Assembly: GCA_024696355.1 (NCBI GenBank)
Contig: JAILGV010000033.1
Span: 1 to 36,150, forward strand
Length of the DNA stretch: 36,150 nt
Source: Solobacterium sp.
Lineage (GTDB): Bacteria > Bacillota_I > Bacilli_A > Erysipelotrichales > Erysipelotrichaceae
Reading direction: 5' to 3'
The notes beneath the pieces were generated by a model. That model was given only the letters and a program-made list of their open reading frames with translations. It was not told where the DNA came from and did no database searches. The position numbers and the translations under genes were made by a program. Numbering within the stretch: position 1 is the first letter of the stretch; every line of letters begins with the position of its first letter. Below are positions 7,790 through 14,645 of the stretch, piece by piece.

Positions 7790-9520
7790 ATGGATGCCAT
7801 TTTGAAATATCTGTCAGATATCCGTGTTGTAATTGCAATTGCTGTGCTTGTTGTTTTACTGATCCTCTGGTTTATCATCCAAAAAGCCAAATCCGCAAAA
7901 TACAGAAGACAGCTTGAAAGTCTTGAAGTGCGCTATAACACGATTAAGAGCGTTCCGCTTTCTTTTAAGCTGAACAAAGCTGTAGCAATCAGCCGCGTCG
8001 AACAGGAGTCCATGGCTAAAGTAGCCGGCTCCAAGGATGATTTTGACAAGGCTGAGGCAAATCTGAAGCAGATCTCTCAGACACTGGCTGATACCGAAGA
8101 TGAGATTCTGGCCGGCAAGCTGAAGAAGGCAAAGCAGGACCTCGCTGATCTTGAGGCTTCCGTTGCACTCGGCGAAAAGCAGGTGCGTGCCCTTGATGCA
8201 CTGCTTGACAGCATTCTGGAAAAAGAGACAGCACAGAGAACAGAAGTGACGGAACTCAAGAACCAGTTCCGTGGTCTGAAGGCAAATGCCAATAATTCAC
8301 AGTCGCAGCTTTCGTATCTCTGGCCGACTATCGAAAACAATATTACTGATACCGAGAAGATGTTCTCTGCTTTTGAAGAATGGATGTATGCATCTGATTT
8401 TGCAAAAGCAAGTGCTGAGCTCGTCAATATCAAAGCTTCCATGGCCAAACTGGAAGAGATGATTTCTTCATTCCCGAAACTGCTTGATGATGCAAGAGGC
8501 GTCGTGCCGAAGATGGCTGAAGTTCTCCATCACGATTATGTTGAAAACAGGGACAGGGGAGTTTATCTCAAGCATCTTCAGATTGAAAAGAATCTCAGTG
8601 TTATCACCAACGGACTTAAAGAGGATCTTGTCCGTCTGAAGGCAGGCGATCCCACCAATGTCCGTGAACATCTGGATGACTACAAGAAGCGTCTGTCACA
8701 GATGGATGAACAGGTAAAGCGTGAAGGGGAAAACTTTGATCAGCTCAATCAGCTGGCTGCCGAAACAACTGCGCTTTACAATGAAGCGGATAAGAATCAG
8801 AAATATATCGAAACACAGTACGAAAGAATATCCGAGCGTTTCGGTCTGGCAGGAATGGCAGACAAAATTGCTGTTTCTTCCGAAAATCTGAAGAATGTTG
8901 CTCTTGATATGCCCAAAGTGTTTAATGCTTATCAGGAGAATTCTTCCTCCTCCACAAGCCTGCTTGTCAGCATGAAGGAACTCAATGAGAATCTTTCGAT
9001 GTGCAATAATTCCATTAAGGAAATCAAAGCGGAAATCGACAATGCCTCCGGCGGTGAGGAACGTGCAAAGAAACAGCTGGTCAAGCTGCAGGTTATCATG
9101 AACCAGATGCAGGTCAAGATCAGAAAATACAAGCTTCCGAATATTTCCGAGCAGTATGAAGAAGACATGAGCAGGGCAAATTCTTATATTCACAGCCTTG
9201 ATTCGCTGATCAACAGCACACCGCTGAATGTTCAGCTTCTTAATTCCACGCTCAAGGAAGCAATTGACTTTATTTACAAGCTTTACAACAACGTCAACAA
9301 TGTTGTGGCAACAGTTGTCATGGTTGAAAACACAATTGTATTCGGCAACCGCTACCGCAGTACATACGCTGATATCGACTCTGAGCTGACACGTTCCGAA
9401 TTATGTTTCCGCAACGGTGACTACACACAGGCTCTGACGATTGCCATTGCGACAATCGAAAAGATCCATCCGGGAAACTATGAGAACATGATCAAGGAGA
9501 ATGCAAAGAGTGCAGCGTAG
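7790..9520 (+). CDS. ezrA: Septation ring formation regulator EzrA
   Basis: Membrane-anchored coiled-coil protein that binds FtsZ, limits Z-ring formation to midcell and links division to wall synthesis. The 576 residues match the family length (about 560-575). A single N-terminal transmembrane helix lies at residues 13-31, leaving the bulk in the cytoplasm, and long heptad-rich helices follow to about residue 500. The C-terminal signature RYRSTYADIDSELTRSE, then CFRNGDYTQAL and IEKIHPGNYE, is characteristic of EzrA. The gene stands before nifS and thiI as in Bacillus subtilis, and its stop overlaps the start region of nifS. Confidence 0.93.
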   Translation: MDAILKYLSDIRVVIAIAVLVVLLILWFIIQKAKSAKYRRQLESLEVRYNTIKSVPLSFKLNKAVAISRVEQESMAKVAGSKDDFDKAEANLKQISQTLADTEDEILAGKLKKAKQDLADLEASVALGEKQVRALDALLDSILEKETAQRTEVTELKNQFRGLKANANNSQSQLSYLWPTIENNITDTEKMFSAFEEWMYASDFAKASAELVNIKASMAKLEEMISSFPKLLDDARGVVPKMAEVLHHDYVENRDRGVYLKHLQIEKNLSVITNGLKEDLVRLKAGDPTNVREHLDDYKKRLSQMDEQVKREGENFDQLNQLAAETTALYNEADKNQKYIETQYERISERFGLAGMADKIAVSSENLKNVALDMPKVFNAYQENSSSSTSLLVSMKELNENLSMCNNSIKEIKAEIDNASGGEERAKKQLVKLQVIMNQMQVKIRKYKLPNISEQYEEDMSRANSYIHSLDSLINSTPLNVQLLNSTLKEAIDFIYKLYNNVNNVVATVVMVENTIVFGNRYRSTYADIDSELTRSELCFRNGDYTQALTIAIATIEKIHPGNYENMIKENAKSAA

Positions 9521-10640
9521 AATTTATTTCGACAACGCAAGTACAACAGCTGTACATCCCGAAGTTCTGAAGACGTATGAATCACTGCTTGAAAAGTATT
9601 TTGTCAACAGTGAATCATTATATGACGAAGGAACGGAAGTACACAGAATGATGGAGAAAGCCCGTGCCGCAGCAGCCGGGCTTTTAGGCGTTAAAAGTAA
9701 CGAGATTATATTTACTTCCGGATCGAGTGAAGCAAACAGCCTGGCTGTCAAGGGCGTCATGTTTGCCTCAAAAGACAGAAAGCATATCATTACTTCACAG
9801 ATTGAGCATTCTTCGGTTTTGAATTCATGCCGTCAGCTGGAGCGTGTCTTCGGATACGAGGTTACATATCTTCCTGTAAGCAGCCGCGGAATTGTATCAG
9901 CCGATGATGTCAGGCAGGCACTTCGGAGTGATACGGCGCTTGTTTCCCTGATGCAGGTCAACAATGAAACCGGAGCGATCTTTCCGATTGATGAAATCAA
10001 GGAAATAGTCAAAAAACAAAGTCATGCCTATATGCATGTGGATATGACGCAGGCTATGGGAAAGATTGCCTGCTCAATGAAGGATATTGATCTGGCATCG
10101 GTTTCCGCGCATAAGCTGGAAGGCCTCAAGGGAAGCGGAATTCTGGTGAAAAAGGCGCATGTTCAGCTGGAACCCCTGATCAGCGGGGGAGAACAGGAAT
10201 ACGGTCTGCGCGGAGGCACAAGCAATTCACCCGCAGACATTGTCTTTGCAAAAACACTGCGGCTTGCTCTTGAGAATCAGAAGAAATATCATGACTATAC
10301 TGCCGGCATGAAGGAAAGACTTCTGAAGGGTCTGAAAGAAATCGAAGGCATTGAAATCAACAGTCCGGATGACGGTATTGTATCTACGGTTAATTTCTCG
10401 TATGAAAAGATTCCGAGTGAAGTGATGCAGAATGCTCTGAATGCCAGGGGCTTTATGGTCAGTGCAAGAAGCACCTGCGAATCGGCATCAAATAATCCGA
10501 GCTATGTGCTTACAGCCATGGGCTTCAGTGAAAGACGGGCATCATGCTGCATCAGGGTCTGTCTTTCCTATCACAACACACCTCAGGAAATTGATTTGTT
10601 TATTGAGGCATTGAAGGAGATTATCAGTCATTATGGTTAA
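9510..10640 (+). CDS. nifS: Cysteine desulfurase (NifS/IscS family), sulfur donor to ThiI
   Basis: PLP enzyme that takes sulfur from cysteine as an enzyme-bound persulfide, here most likely for ThiI and 4-thiouridine in tRNA. The N-terminus RIYFDNASTTAV is typical. The PLP lysine is K202 in SVSAHK and the active-site cysteine is C323 in SARSTCES. I chose the GTG at 9510 because AAGGAG (9494-9499) is 10 nt upstream and the family starts close to this point. The ATG at 9501 would be only one base from that site. Either start overlaps the end of ezrA. It overlaps thiI by 8 nt. The ezrA-nifS-thiI order is the one seen in Bacillus subtilis, where this desulfurase is dedicated to ThiI. Confidence 0.92.
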   Translation: MQRRIYFDNASTTAVHPEVLKTYESLLEKYFVNSESLYDEGTEVHRMMEKARAAAAGLLGVKSNEIIFTSGSSEANSLAVKGVMFASKDRKHIITSQIEHSSVLNSCRQLERVFGYEVTYLPVSSRGIVSADDVRQALRSDTALVSLMQVNNETGAIFPIDEIKEIVKKQSHAYMHVDMTQAMGKIACSMKDIDLASVSAHKLEGLKGSGILVKKAHVQLEPLISGGEQEYGLRGGTSNSPADIVFAKTLRLALENQKKYHDYTAGMKERLLKGLKEIEGIEINSPDDGIVSTVNFSYEKIPSEVMQNALNARGFMVSARSTCESASNNPSYVLTAMGFSERRASCCIRVCLSYHNTPQEIDLFIEALKEIISHYG

Positions 10641-11820
10641 ATATGATACAGTGCTGATCCGTTACGGAGAACTGAGCACGAAAGGTAAAAACAGAAAAGA
10701 CTTTATCAGGAAGCTTGACCAGAATATCCGGCATATTCTGAAGGATTATCCCGAACTTAAGTATCAGCGTACCCATGACCGGATTTATATCAGGCTGACC
10801 GATGAAGATCCTGAAGACATCAGCAGCCGTCTTCAGAAAATCTTCGGCATCAGTTCCTTTTCATTCACACGGAAAGTCCCGTCAGATCTTGCGCTGATTC
10901 AGAATGAATGCCTGAACATCGCACGTGAGACAGACAAAAAAACGTTTAAGGTGATTACCAGAAGACATGACAAGACATTCCCGCTGAACAGTGACGGCAT
11001 CAACCGCGCCGTTGCAGGGGAGATTCTGAGGAATACCGGTCTGAAGGTGGATGTTCATAACCCTGAACTCGAGATCCGTATCGAAGTGCATGCCGGGGAT
11101 ACTTATATTACATCCGAAAAAATTCCCGGTGCAGGAGGATATCCGACGGGAATCAACGGAAAAGTCCTTCTCATGCTGTCAGGAGGTATCGATTCGCCGG
11201 TTGCGGCATATGAGCTGATGAAGCGCGGTCTGGATGTTGAGGCAGTTCATTTTGCCTCCCCGCCGTATACCAGTGAAAATGCCAGACAGAAGGTTCTTGA
11301 TCTGGCGCAGATGACGAGTGTATATAATCAGGGAAGAATGCGCGTGCATATCGTGAACTTCACTGACCTTCAGCTCGAGATTTATAAAACAGCAGGAGAT
11401 CCTTATGCCGTAACTCTGATGCGCAGAATGATGTACCGGCTTGCCGAGAAGATAGCTCAGTCAAAGGGCTGCCTTGCCATCGCAACCGGAGAGAGCATCG
11501 GACAGGTTGCGTCGCAGACACTGGAATCTATTGCATGCATCAATGCGGTGATCAGAATGCCTGTGATCAGACCGCTCGTCTGCATGGACAAGAATGAGAT
11601 TATTGATCTTGCCAGAAAGATCGGCACCTATGAAACCTCAATTCTGCCTTATGAAGACTGCTGTACGATTTTTGATCCGAAAAATCCGGTAACCAAGCCG
11701 ACAATTGAAAAGGCTGAGGGATTTGAGAAGAAATTTGATTATGATAAGCTGATAGCGGACTGTATCGAAAATATGACCACCGTCACGGTTCATCCGGCGG
11801 AAGCCGAGGACTTTCTCTGA
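10633..11820 (+). CDS. thiI: tRNA 4-thiouridine sulfurtransferase ThiI
   Basis: Adenylates U8 of tRNA and transfers sulfur from the cysteine desulfurase to make 4-thiouridine; it also contributes to thiazole synthesis in some bacteria. The N-terminal ferredoxin-like and THUMP domains cover about residues 1-165. The PP-loop ATP-pyrophosphatase domain begins at LMLSGGIDSPVAAYELMKRG (about 177-196). The C-terminal rhodanese domain of the E. coli enzyme is absent; 395 residues is the usual short Bacillota form, which works with a dedicated NifS. Residue pair CC near EDCCTIFDP (about 337) is conserved in this subgroup. A strong hairpin without a T-run covers its stop codon (see 11816-11847). Confidence 0.95.
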   Translation: MVKYDTVLIRYGELSTKGKNRKDFIRKLDQNIRHILKDYPELKYQRTHDRIYIRLTDEDPEDISSRLQKIFGISSFSFTRKVPSDLALIQNECLNIARETDKKTFKVITRRHDKTFPLNSDGINRAVAGEILRNTGLKVDVHNPELEIRIEVHAGDTYITSEKIPGAGGYPTGINGKVLLMLSGGIDSPVAAYELMKRGLDVEAVHFASPPYTSENARQKVLDLAQMTSVYNQGRMRVHIVNFTDLQLEIYKTAGDPYAVTLMRRMMYRLAEKIAQSKGCLAIATGESIGQVASQTLESIACINAVIRMPVIRPLVCMDKNEIIDLARKIGTYETSILPYEDCCTIFDPKNPVTKPTIEKAEGFEKKFDYDKLIADCIENMTTVTVHPAEAEDFL

Positions 11821-11847
11821 TGACTGCCGTAAAGGCAGGTTATCAGA
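11816..11847 (+). repeat. Strong hairpin across the thiI stop codon
   Basis: Outer arms TCTGAT and ATCAGA and inner arms CTGCC and GGCAG close a GTAAA loop, 11 base pairs in all with a small internal loop. No T-run follows, so it is not a standard terminator. It may stabilise or process the mRNA between thiI and the next gene. Confidence 0.6.
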
Positions 11848-11869
11848 CGTGCAGAAGCGAAGATTCAAA

Positions 11870-11897
11870 CGGTATTCCGGACCGATGCAAACCGGAA
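11870..11897 (+). promoter_or_regulatory. Two mutually exclusive hairpins before a mini-ORF
   Basis: Arms CGGT (11870-11873) and ACCG (11881-11884) can form one hairpin. Arms TTCCGG (11875-11880) and CCGGAA (11892-11897) can form another that uses the loop of the first. The second ends just before the ribosome site AAGGAAAGGAG of the mini-ORF at 11911. The layout resembles an attenuator or translational switch, but this is seen by eye only. Confidence 0.35.
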
Positions 11898-11910
11898 GGA
11901 AAGGAGATTG

Positions 11911-11961
11911 ATGCAGACTGCACATATCAGCCTGCATGAATGTATTTATGGGATTATTTAA
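11911..11961 (+). CDS. 16-codon mini-ORF (possible leader peptide)
   Basis: The ORF MQTAHISLHECIYGII has the best ribosome site of the area (AAAGGAG, 5 nt spacing). It runs across the likely start codon (ATG at 11948) of the following gene in another frame and stops 11 nt inside it. A ribosome ending here could restart on that ATG, which has no Shine-Dalgarno site of its own. It may be a translational coupling peptide; it shows no run of a single amino acid as in classic attenuators. Confidence 0.4.
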   Translation: MQTAHISLHECIYGII

Positions 11962-12196
11962 AAAACATGACGGAAAGATCGCAAGAGCATTCCAGAGAAT
12001 TTACGAACACGGAAAGGAATCCACGGAAAGTGAATTCCTGGATAATCTGAATCTGATCATCAGAGCTGTTGAAACTGATGACAGCTACAGCACCAATGAA
12101 AAGCTGAAGATTTATGAACTGATCTCACAGCTCTCCAACTGCGGACCCGGCGAAAGAAACAAATATGCGCTCAAACTGATCCGCGTTCTGAAATAA
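11948..12196 (+). CDS. Small protein of unknown function
   Basis: I do not recognise this protein. From the ATG at 11948 it has 82 residues, starting MGLFKKHDGKIARAFQRIYE, and is predicted largely helical and charged with no membrane segment or cysteine pair (one Cys near the C-terminus in SNCGPGE). An in-frame ATG at 11936 gives four more residues. Neither start has a Shine-Dalgarno site, so translation probably depends on the overlapping mini-ORF. It lies between thiI and an AlkD-like gene, with a structured leader. Base composition matches the neighbours, so recent transfer is not indicated. It is probably a real gene since the frame is open with normal codon use, but its role is unknown. 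Confidence 0.6.
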   Translation: MGLFKKHDGKIARAFQRIYEHGKESTESEFLDNLNLIIRAVETDDSYSTNEKLKIYELISQLSNCGPGERNKYALKLIRVLK

Positions 12197-12198
12197 TT

Positions 12199-12218
12199 CC
12201 CGTGGTCAACGGGGTTTT
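12199..12218 (+). terminator. Weak hairpin with T-run between the small gene and alkD-like gene
   Basis: Arms CCCGT and ACGGG are followed by GTTTTT. The right arm contains the GGGG that would act as the ribosome site for the next gene, so the hairpin may both cause partial termination and limit translation. Confidence 0.4.
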
Positions 12219-12223
12219 TGAAT

Positions 12224-12916
12224 ATGACTGAAAATGAAATCCTAAGCATTCTGATGTCTATGAGGGACAGCAGCTATGCTGAATTCACAAGCAGGCTGAT
12301 TCCGAATATCGACAGCAGCACCGTTATCGGAATCAGGACCCCGCAGCTTCGTGCTCTTGCGCGAAAGATTGCCCATGAAGATATATCAGGTTTTCTTGAA
12401 GCGCTGCCGCACAGGTATTTTGAGGAAAACCAGCTCCATGCCTTTCTGATCAGCGGTATGAAAGACTATGAGAATGCTCTTCAGCATGTCAGGGATTTCC
12501 TTCCGTACGTGGATAACTGGGCAACATGTGACCAGATGAGTGTAAAAGTATTCAGGAAGCACACAGGCGGGCTTGAAAAGGAAATACGCGGATGGCTGAA
12601 ATCAGGACATACGTATACCGTGAGATACGGAATCGGGTGCCTGATGTCCATGTATCTGAATGAATTATTTAAACCGGAACAGATGGAACTTGTTCTGGCT
12701 GTTGAAAGTAATGAGTATTATGTGAATATGATGAAAGCCTGGTATTTTGCGACGGCACTGGCAAAACAATATGACAGTGCAGTGAAAATACTGGAGGAAA
12801 ACAGGCTGGATGCATGGACGCACAACAAAACAATTCAGAAGGGTGTGGAAAGCTTCCGTCTGAATGATGAGCAGAAGGCTTATATCAGAACATTAAAAAG
12901 AAGCACGGCAGACTGA
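12224..12916 (+). CDS. DNA alkylation repair protein, AlkD family
   Basis: HEAT-repeat protein of the AlkD family; the studied members are DNA glycosylases that excise bulky or cationic alkylated bases such as 3-methyladenine and 7-methylguanine without flipping them. The 230 residues are helical throughout. The family signature GIRTPQLRALARKI lies at about residues 36-49, and VDNWATCDQMS at about 96-106 carries W99 and D103, which match the catalytic Trp/Asp region of AlkD. MKAWYFAT (about 170) fits the second aromatic patch. The ATG at 12224 follows GGGG at 9 nt; a TTG two codons earlier is possible. It ends in a strong terminator. Some family members have no known glycosylase activity, so substrate is not certain. 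Confidence 0.85.
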   Translation: MTENEILSILMSMRDSSYAEFTSRLIPNIDSSTVIGIRTPQLRALARKIAHEDISGFLEALPHRYFEENQLHAFLISGMKDYENALQHVRDFLPYVDNWATCDQMSVKVFRKHTGGLEKEIRGWLKSGHTYTVRYGIGCLMSMYLNELFKPEQMELVLAVESNEYYVNMMKAWYFATALAKQYDSAVKILEENRLDAWTHNKTIQKGVESFRLNDEQKAYIRTLKRSTAD

Positions 12917-12943
12917 ATTTTCAGACAGGTGCTTCTTTTTTTA
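12896..12943. terminator. Bidirectional terminator between two convergent genes
   Basis: Arms AGAAGCAC and GTGCTTCT with an inner pair TCTGA/TCAGA are flanked by an A-run on the left and a T-run on the right. It can end both the alkD-like gene and the convergent metallophosphoesterase gene, whose stop codon lies in the T-run. Confidence 0.85.
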
Positions 12944-13807
12944 CTGAGAGAGTATTTCCTCATGCCGCAGCCGGTACAGCACAACCTCTGCGCTGCACAG
13001 AAAGCGGACATCTTTTACAGTAGTGCCGACACCGTAAGAGATATCGACCGTAAAGATATCCCTGACTGATGTTTTGCCGCGGAAGAATTCTTCGGCCATT
13101 TCCGGAGTATACAGAGCACCGAGGAACCAGTATGCCTGACCGCCGTGGGAATGACCCGTAATATAATAGTCAGTCAGGTCTGCCGGCACATCCGATGCGG
13201 TATCCGGGGTATGACATATAACAAGATTATATGCGGCTCTGGAGATATTCGCGAAAGCCGCGTTGATGTCTGGGTGACCGTTCAGTCCGCTGTCAATTCC
13301 GGTGAGGGCAACTGAGGAGCTGCCGGTGTTTCTGAGCAGGACACTGCTGTTGTAAAGAAGTTCGAAGTCAGCGTCATAGAGTATCTGCCTTACGGTTTTT
13401 TCGGTATAAGCGTTCCGGTAGTCGAAGTCACCCATAACGGCAAATTTGCCGAGAGGGGCTTTCATCCGCTTGAGGCCGTCAGTAATTTCCTGAGTAAAGC
13501 CGGCCGAAATATAGGGAACATCATTGTCAAACAGATCTCCGCCGAAAATCACAATGTCGGGGCACAGTTCATTGACTGTATCGACCAGTTTGCCGAGACG
13601 TCTGCTGTTCATGAATGTTCCGTAGTCGAGGTCGGAAAAGAACAGTATCGTGACATCGTTCATCTGTTCCGGGATATATATCGATGACAGGGTTTCGTAT
13701 CTGACCGCAAAGCGGTTGACAGAAGCATAAAAAGCATCATAGACCATTGCCGCGGCAAGTGCTGCCAGAACAGAGAGGATTAATATGATTTTATGCAGTA
13801 CCTTCAT
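12941..13807 (-). CDS. Membrane-anchored metallophosphoesterase-fold protein with altered metal-site motifs
   Basis: YkuE-like calcineurin-fold protein of 288 residues. An N-terminal hydrophobic segment (about 5-25) suggests a membrane anchor with the domain outside the cell. The family motifs can be followed in order, but two are changed. DxH reads D59-L-D61 (SDLDYG), with Asp for the metal-binding His. GDxxD is intact (G90-D91-L-F-D94). GNH(D/E) reads G126-D127-F128-D129, losing the bridging Asn and catalytic His. The later H199 (ICHTPD) and GHSH (218-221) are intact. It could be a divergent phosphatase with another metal set, or a binding protein. It is divergent from the HAD-like gene at 13875. 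GAAAGGA precedes the start. Confidence 0.8.
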   Translation of the reverse strand: MKVLHKIILILSVLAALAAAMVYDAFYASVNRFAVRYETLSSIYIPEQMNDVTILFFSDLDYGTFMNSRRLGKLVDTVNELCPDIVIFGGDLFDNDVPYISAGFTQEITDGLKRMKAPLGKFAVMGDFDYRNAYTEKTVRQILYDADFELLYNSSVLLRNTGSSSVALTGIDSGLNGHPDINAAFANISRAAYNLVICHTPDTASDVPADLTDYYITGHSHGGQAYWFLGALYTPEMAEEFFRGKTSVRDIFTVDISYGVGTTVKDVRFLCSAEVVLYRLRHEEILSQ

Positions 13808-13832
13808 CAGTTTTTCCTTTCACTGTTTTCTT

Positions 13833-13841
13833 ATGATACCA
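13833..13841 (-). promoter_or_regulatory. Extended -10 promoter of the metallophosphoesterase gene
   Basis: On the minus strand TGG plus TATCAT lies 25 nt before the start codon. The -35 region is weak. It is back to back with the promoter at 13859-13867. Confidence 0.45.
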
Positions 13842-13858
13842 CATTGACAGACGGGGCA

Positions 13859-13867
13859 TGCTATAAT
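13859..13867 (+). promoter_or_regulatory. Extended -10 promoter of the HAD-like gene, probably leaderless
   Basis: TGC plus the consensus TATAAT (13862-13867) ends 7 nt before the ATG at 13875. Transcription would start at or within a base of the start codon. TTGACA at 13844-13849 is only 12 nt from the -10 box, too close for a normal -35. Confidence 0.6.
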
Positions 13868-13874
13868 TTATTGC

Positions 13875-14642
13875 ATGATTGCAAACTACTGGCTTATAGA
13901 ACTCGCCTGTATGTTCAATGAAAGCGGAACTGCAGACGAAAGTTCGATCGAATTTATTAATTCTCTTGAAGAAAAGAGATGCGGATATCTGATTCTTACC
14001 GACAAAACAACGGGAAACAGGGAGAGCATTGCGGCTGCCCTGCGGAACGTCGGCTGCAGGCATATCAGTTCTGAGCATATCTATACGTCGCTGACTGCGG
14101 CTATTGATTCAATCGCTGCACGGTGCCCGCAGAAAAACAGGGCAGGGTGCCTGGGCGGCAAGGGAATGAAGCAGACACTGCGTGATGCAGGATTTCAGGT
14201 TGACGGATCAGATGCTGACTGGGTATTTGTCGGCACAGACAGAAATGCAGCTTTTTCCGATTATTCATACCTGCTTTCACTGCTTCAGAAGGGTGCGTCC
14301 CTGATTGAGCTGGACAGCAGTCCGAGGGAGCTTTACCAGGGAAGATGGGTTCCTGGACCTGGTGCGGTTGTTTCGATGCTTGAAGCTGCTTCGGGCAAAA
14401 AGGCTGTATCGTTTGCCCAGCCGTGCAAGACAGTCATACAGAGAGCGATGCGGCGTCTGAATGCCCTGAAGGATGAAACAGTCCTTGTTTCGGATGACCT
14501 GAATAAAGCAATCAGAGCCGGGATTGCGGCAGAAGTAAAGACAGCCTGGCTGATGGGTGATGAAGAACTGCCCGAGAATATTTTGAAATCAGAAATGAAA
14601 CCTACATACGTGATTCATGATCTGAGCGGATTGATGAGATAG
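13875..14642 (+). CDS. NagD-like HAD-fold protein lacking catalytic residues (likely pseudoenzyme)
   Basis: The 255-residue protein follows the HAD subfamily IIA (NagD/PNPase) layout: motif I at residues 7-14, the ILTDKTTGNRE segment (motif II, 40-50), a cap with GAVVSMLEAASGKKA (about 163-177) and motif IV at VSDDLNKAIRAG (205-216). The catalytic residues are gone. Motif I DxDGT reads E9-L-A11-C12-M13, losing both aspartates. The motif III Lys of GKP is replaced in FAQP (Q182). The last Asp of motif IV is A212. It is therefore unlikely to be a working phosphatase and may be a binding or scaffold protein. The start lacks a ribosome site and sits 7 nt after a consensus -10 box. It is followed 3 nt later by rsmE, suggesting a shared transcript. 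Confidence 0.75.
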   Translation: MIANYWLIELACMFNESGTADESSIEFINSLEEKRCGYLILTDKTTGNRESIAAALRNVGCRHISSEHIYTSLTAAIDSIAARCPQKNRAGCLGGKGMKQTLRDAGFQVDGSDADWVFVGTDRNAAFSDYSYLLSLLQKGASLIELDSSPRELYQGRWVPGPGAVVSMLEAASGKKAVSFAQPCKTVIQRAMRRLNALKDETVLVSDDLNKAIRAGIAAEVKTAWLMGDEELPENILKSEMKPTYVIHDLSGLMR

Positions 14643-14645
14643 ATT

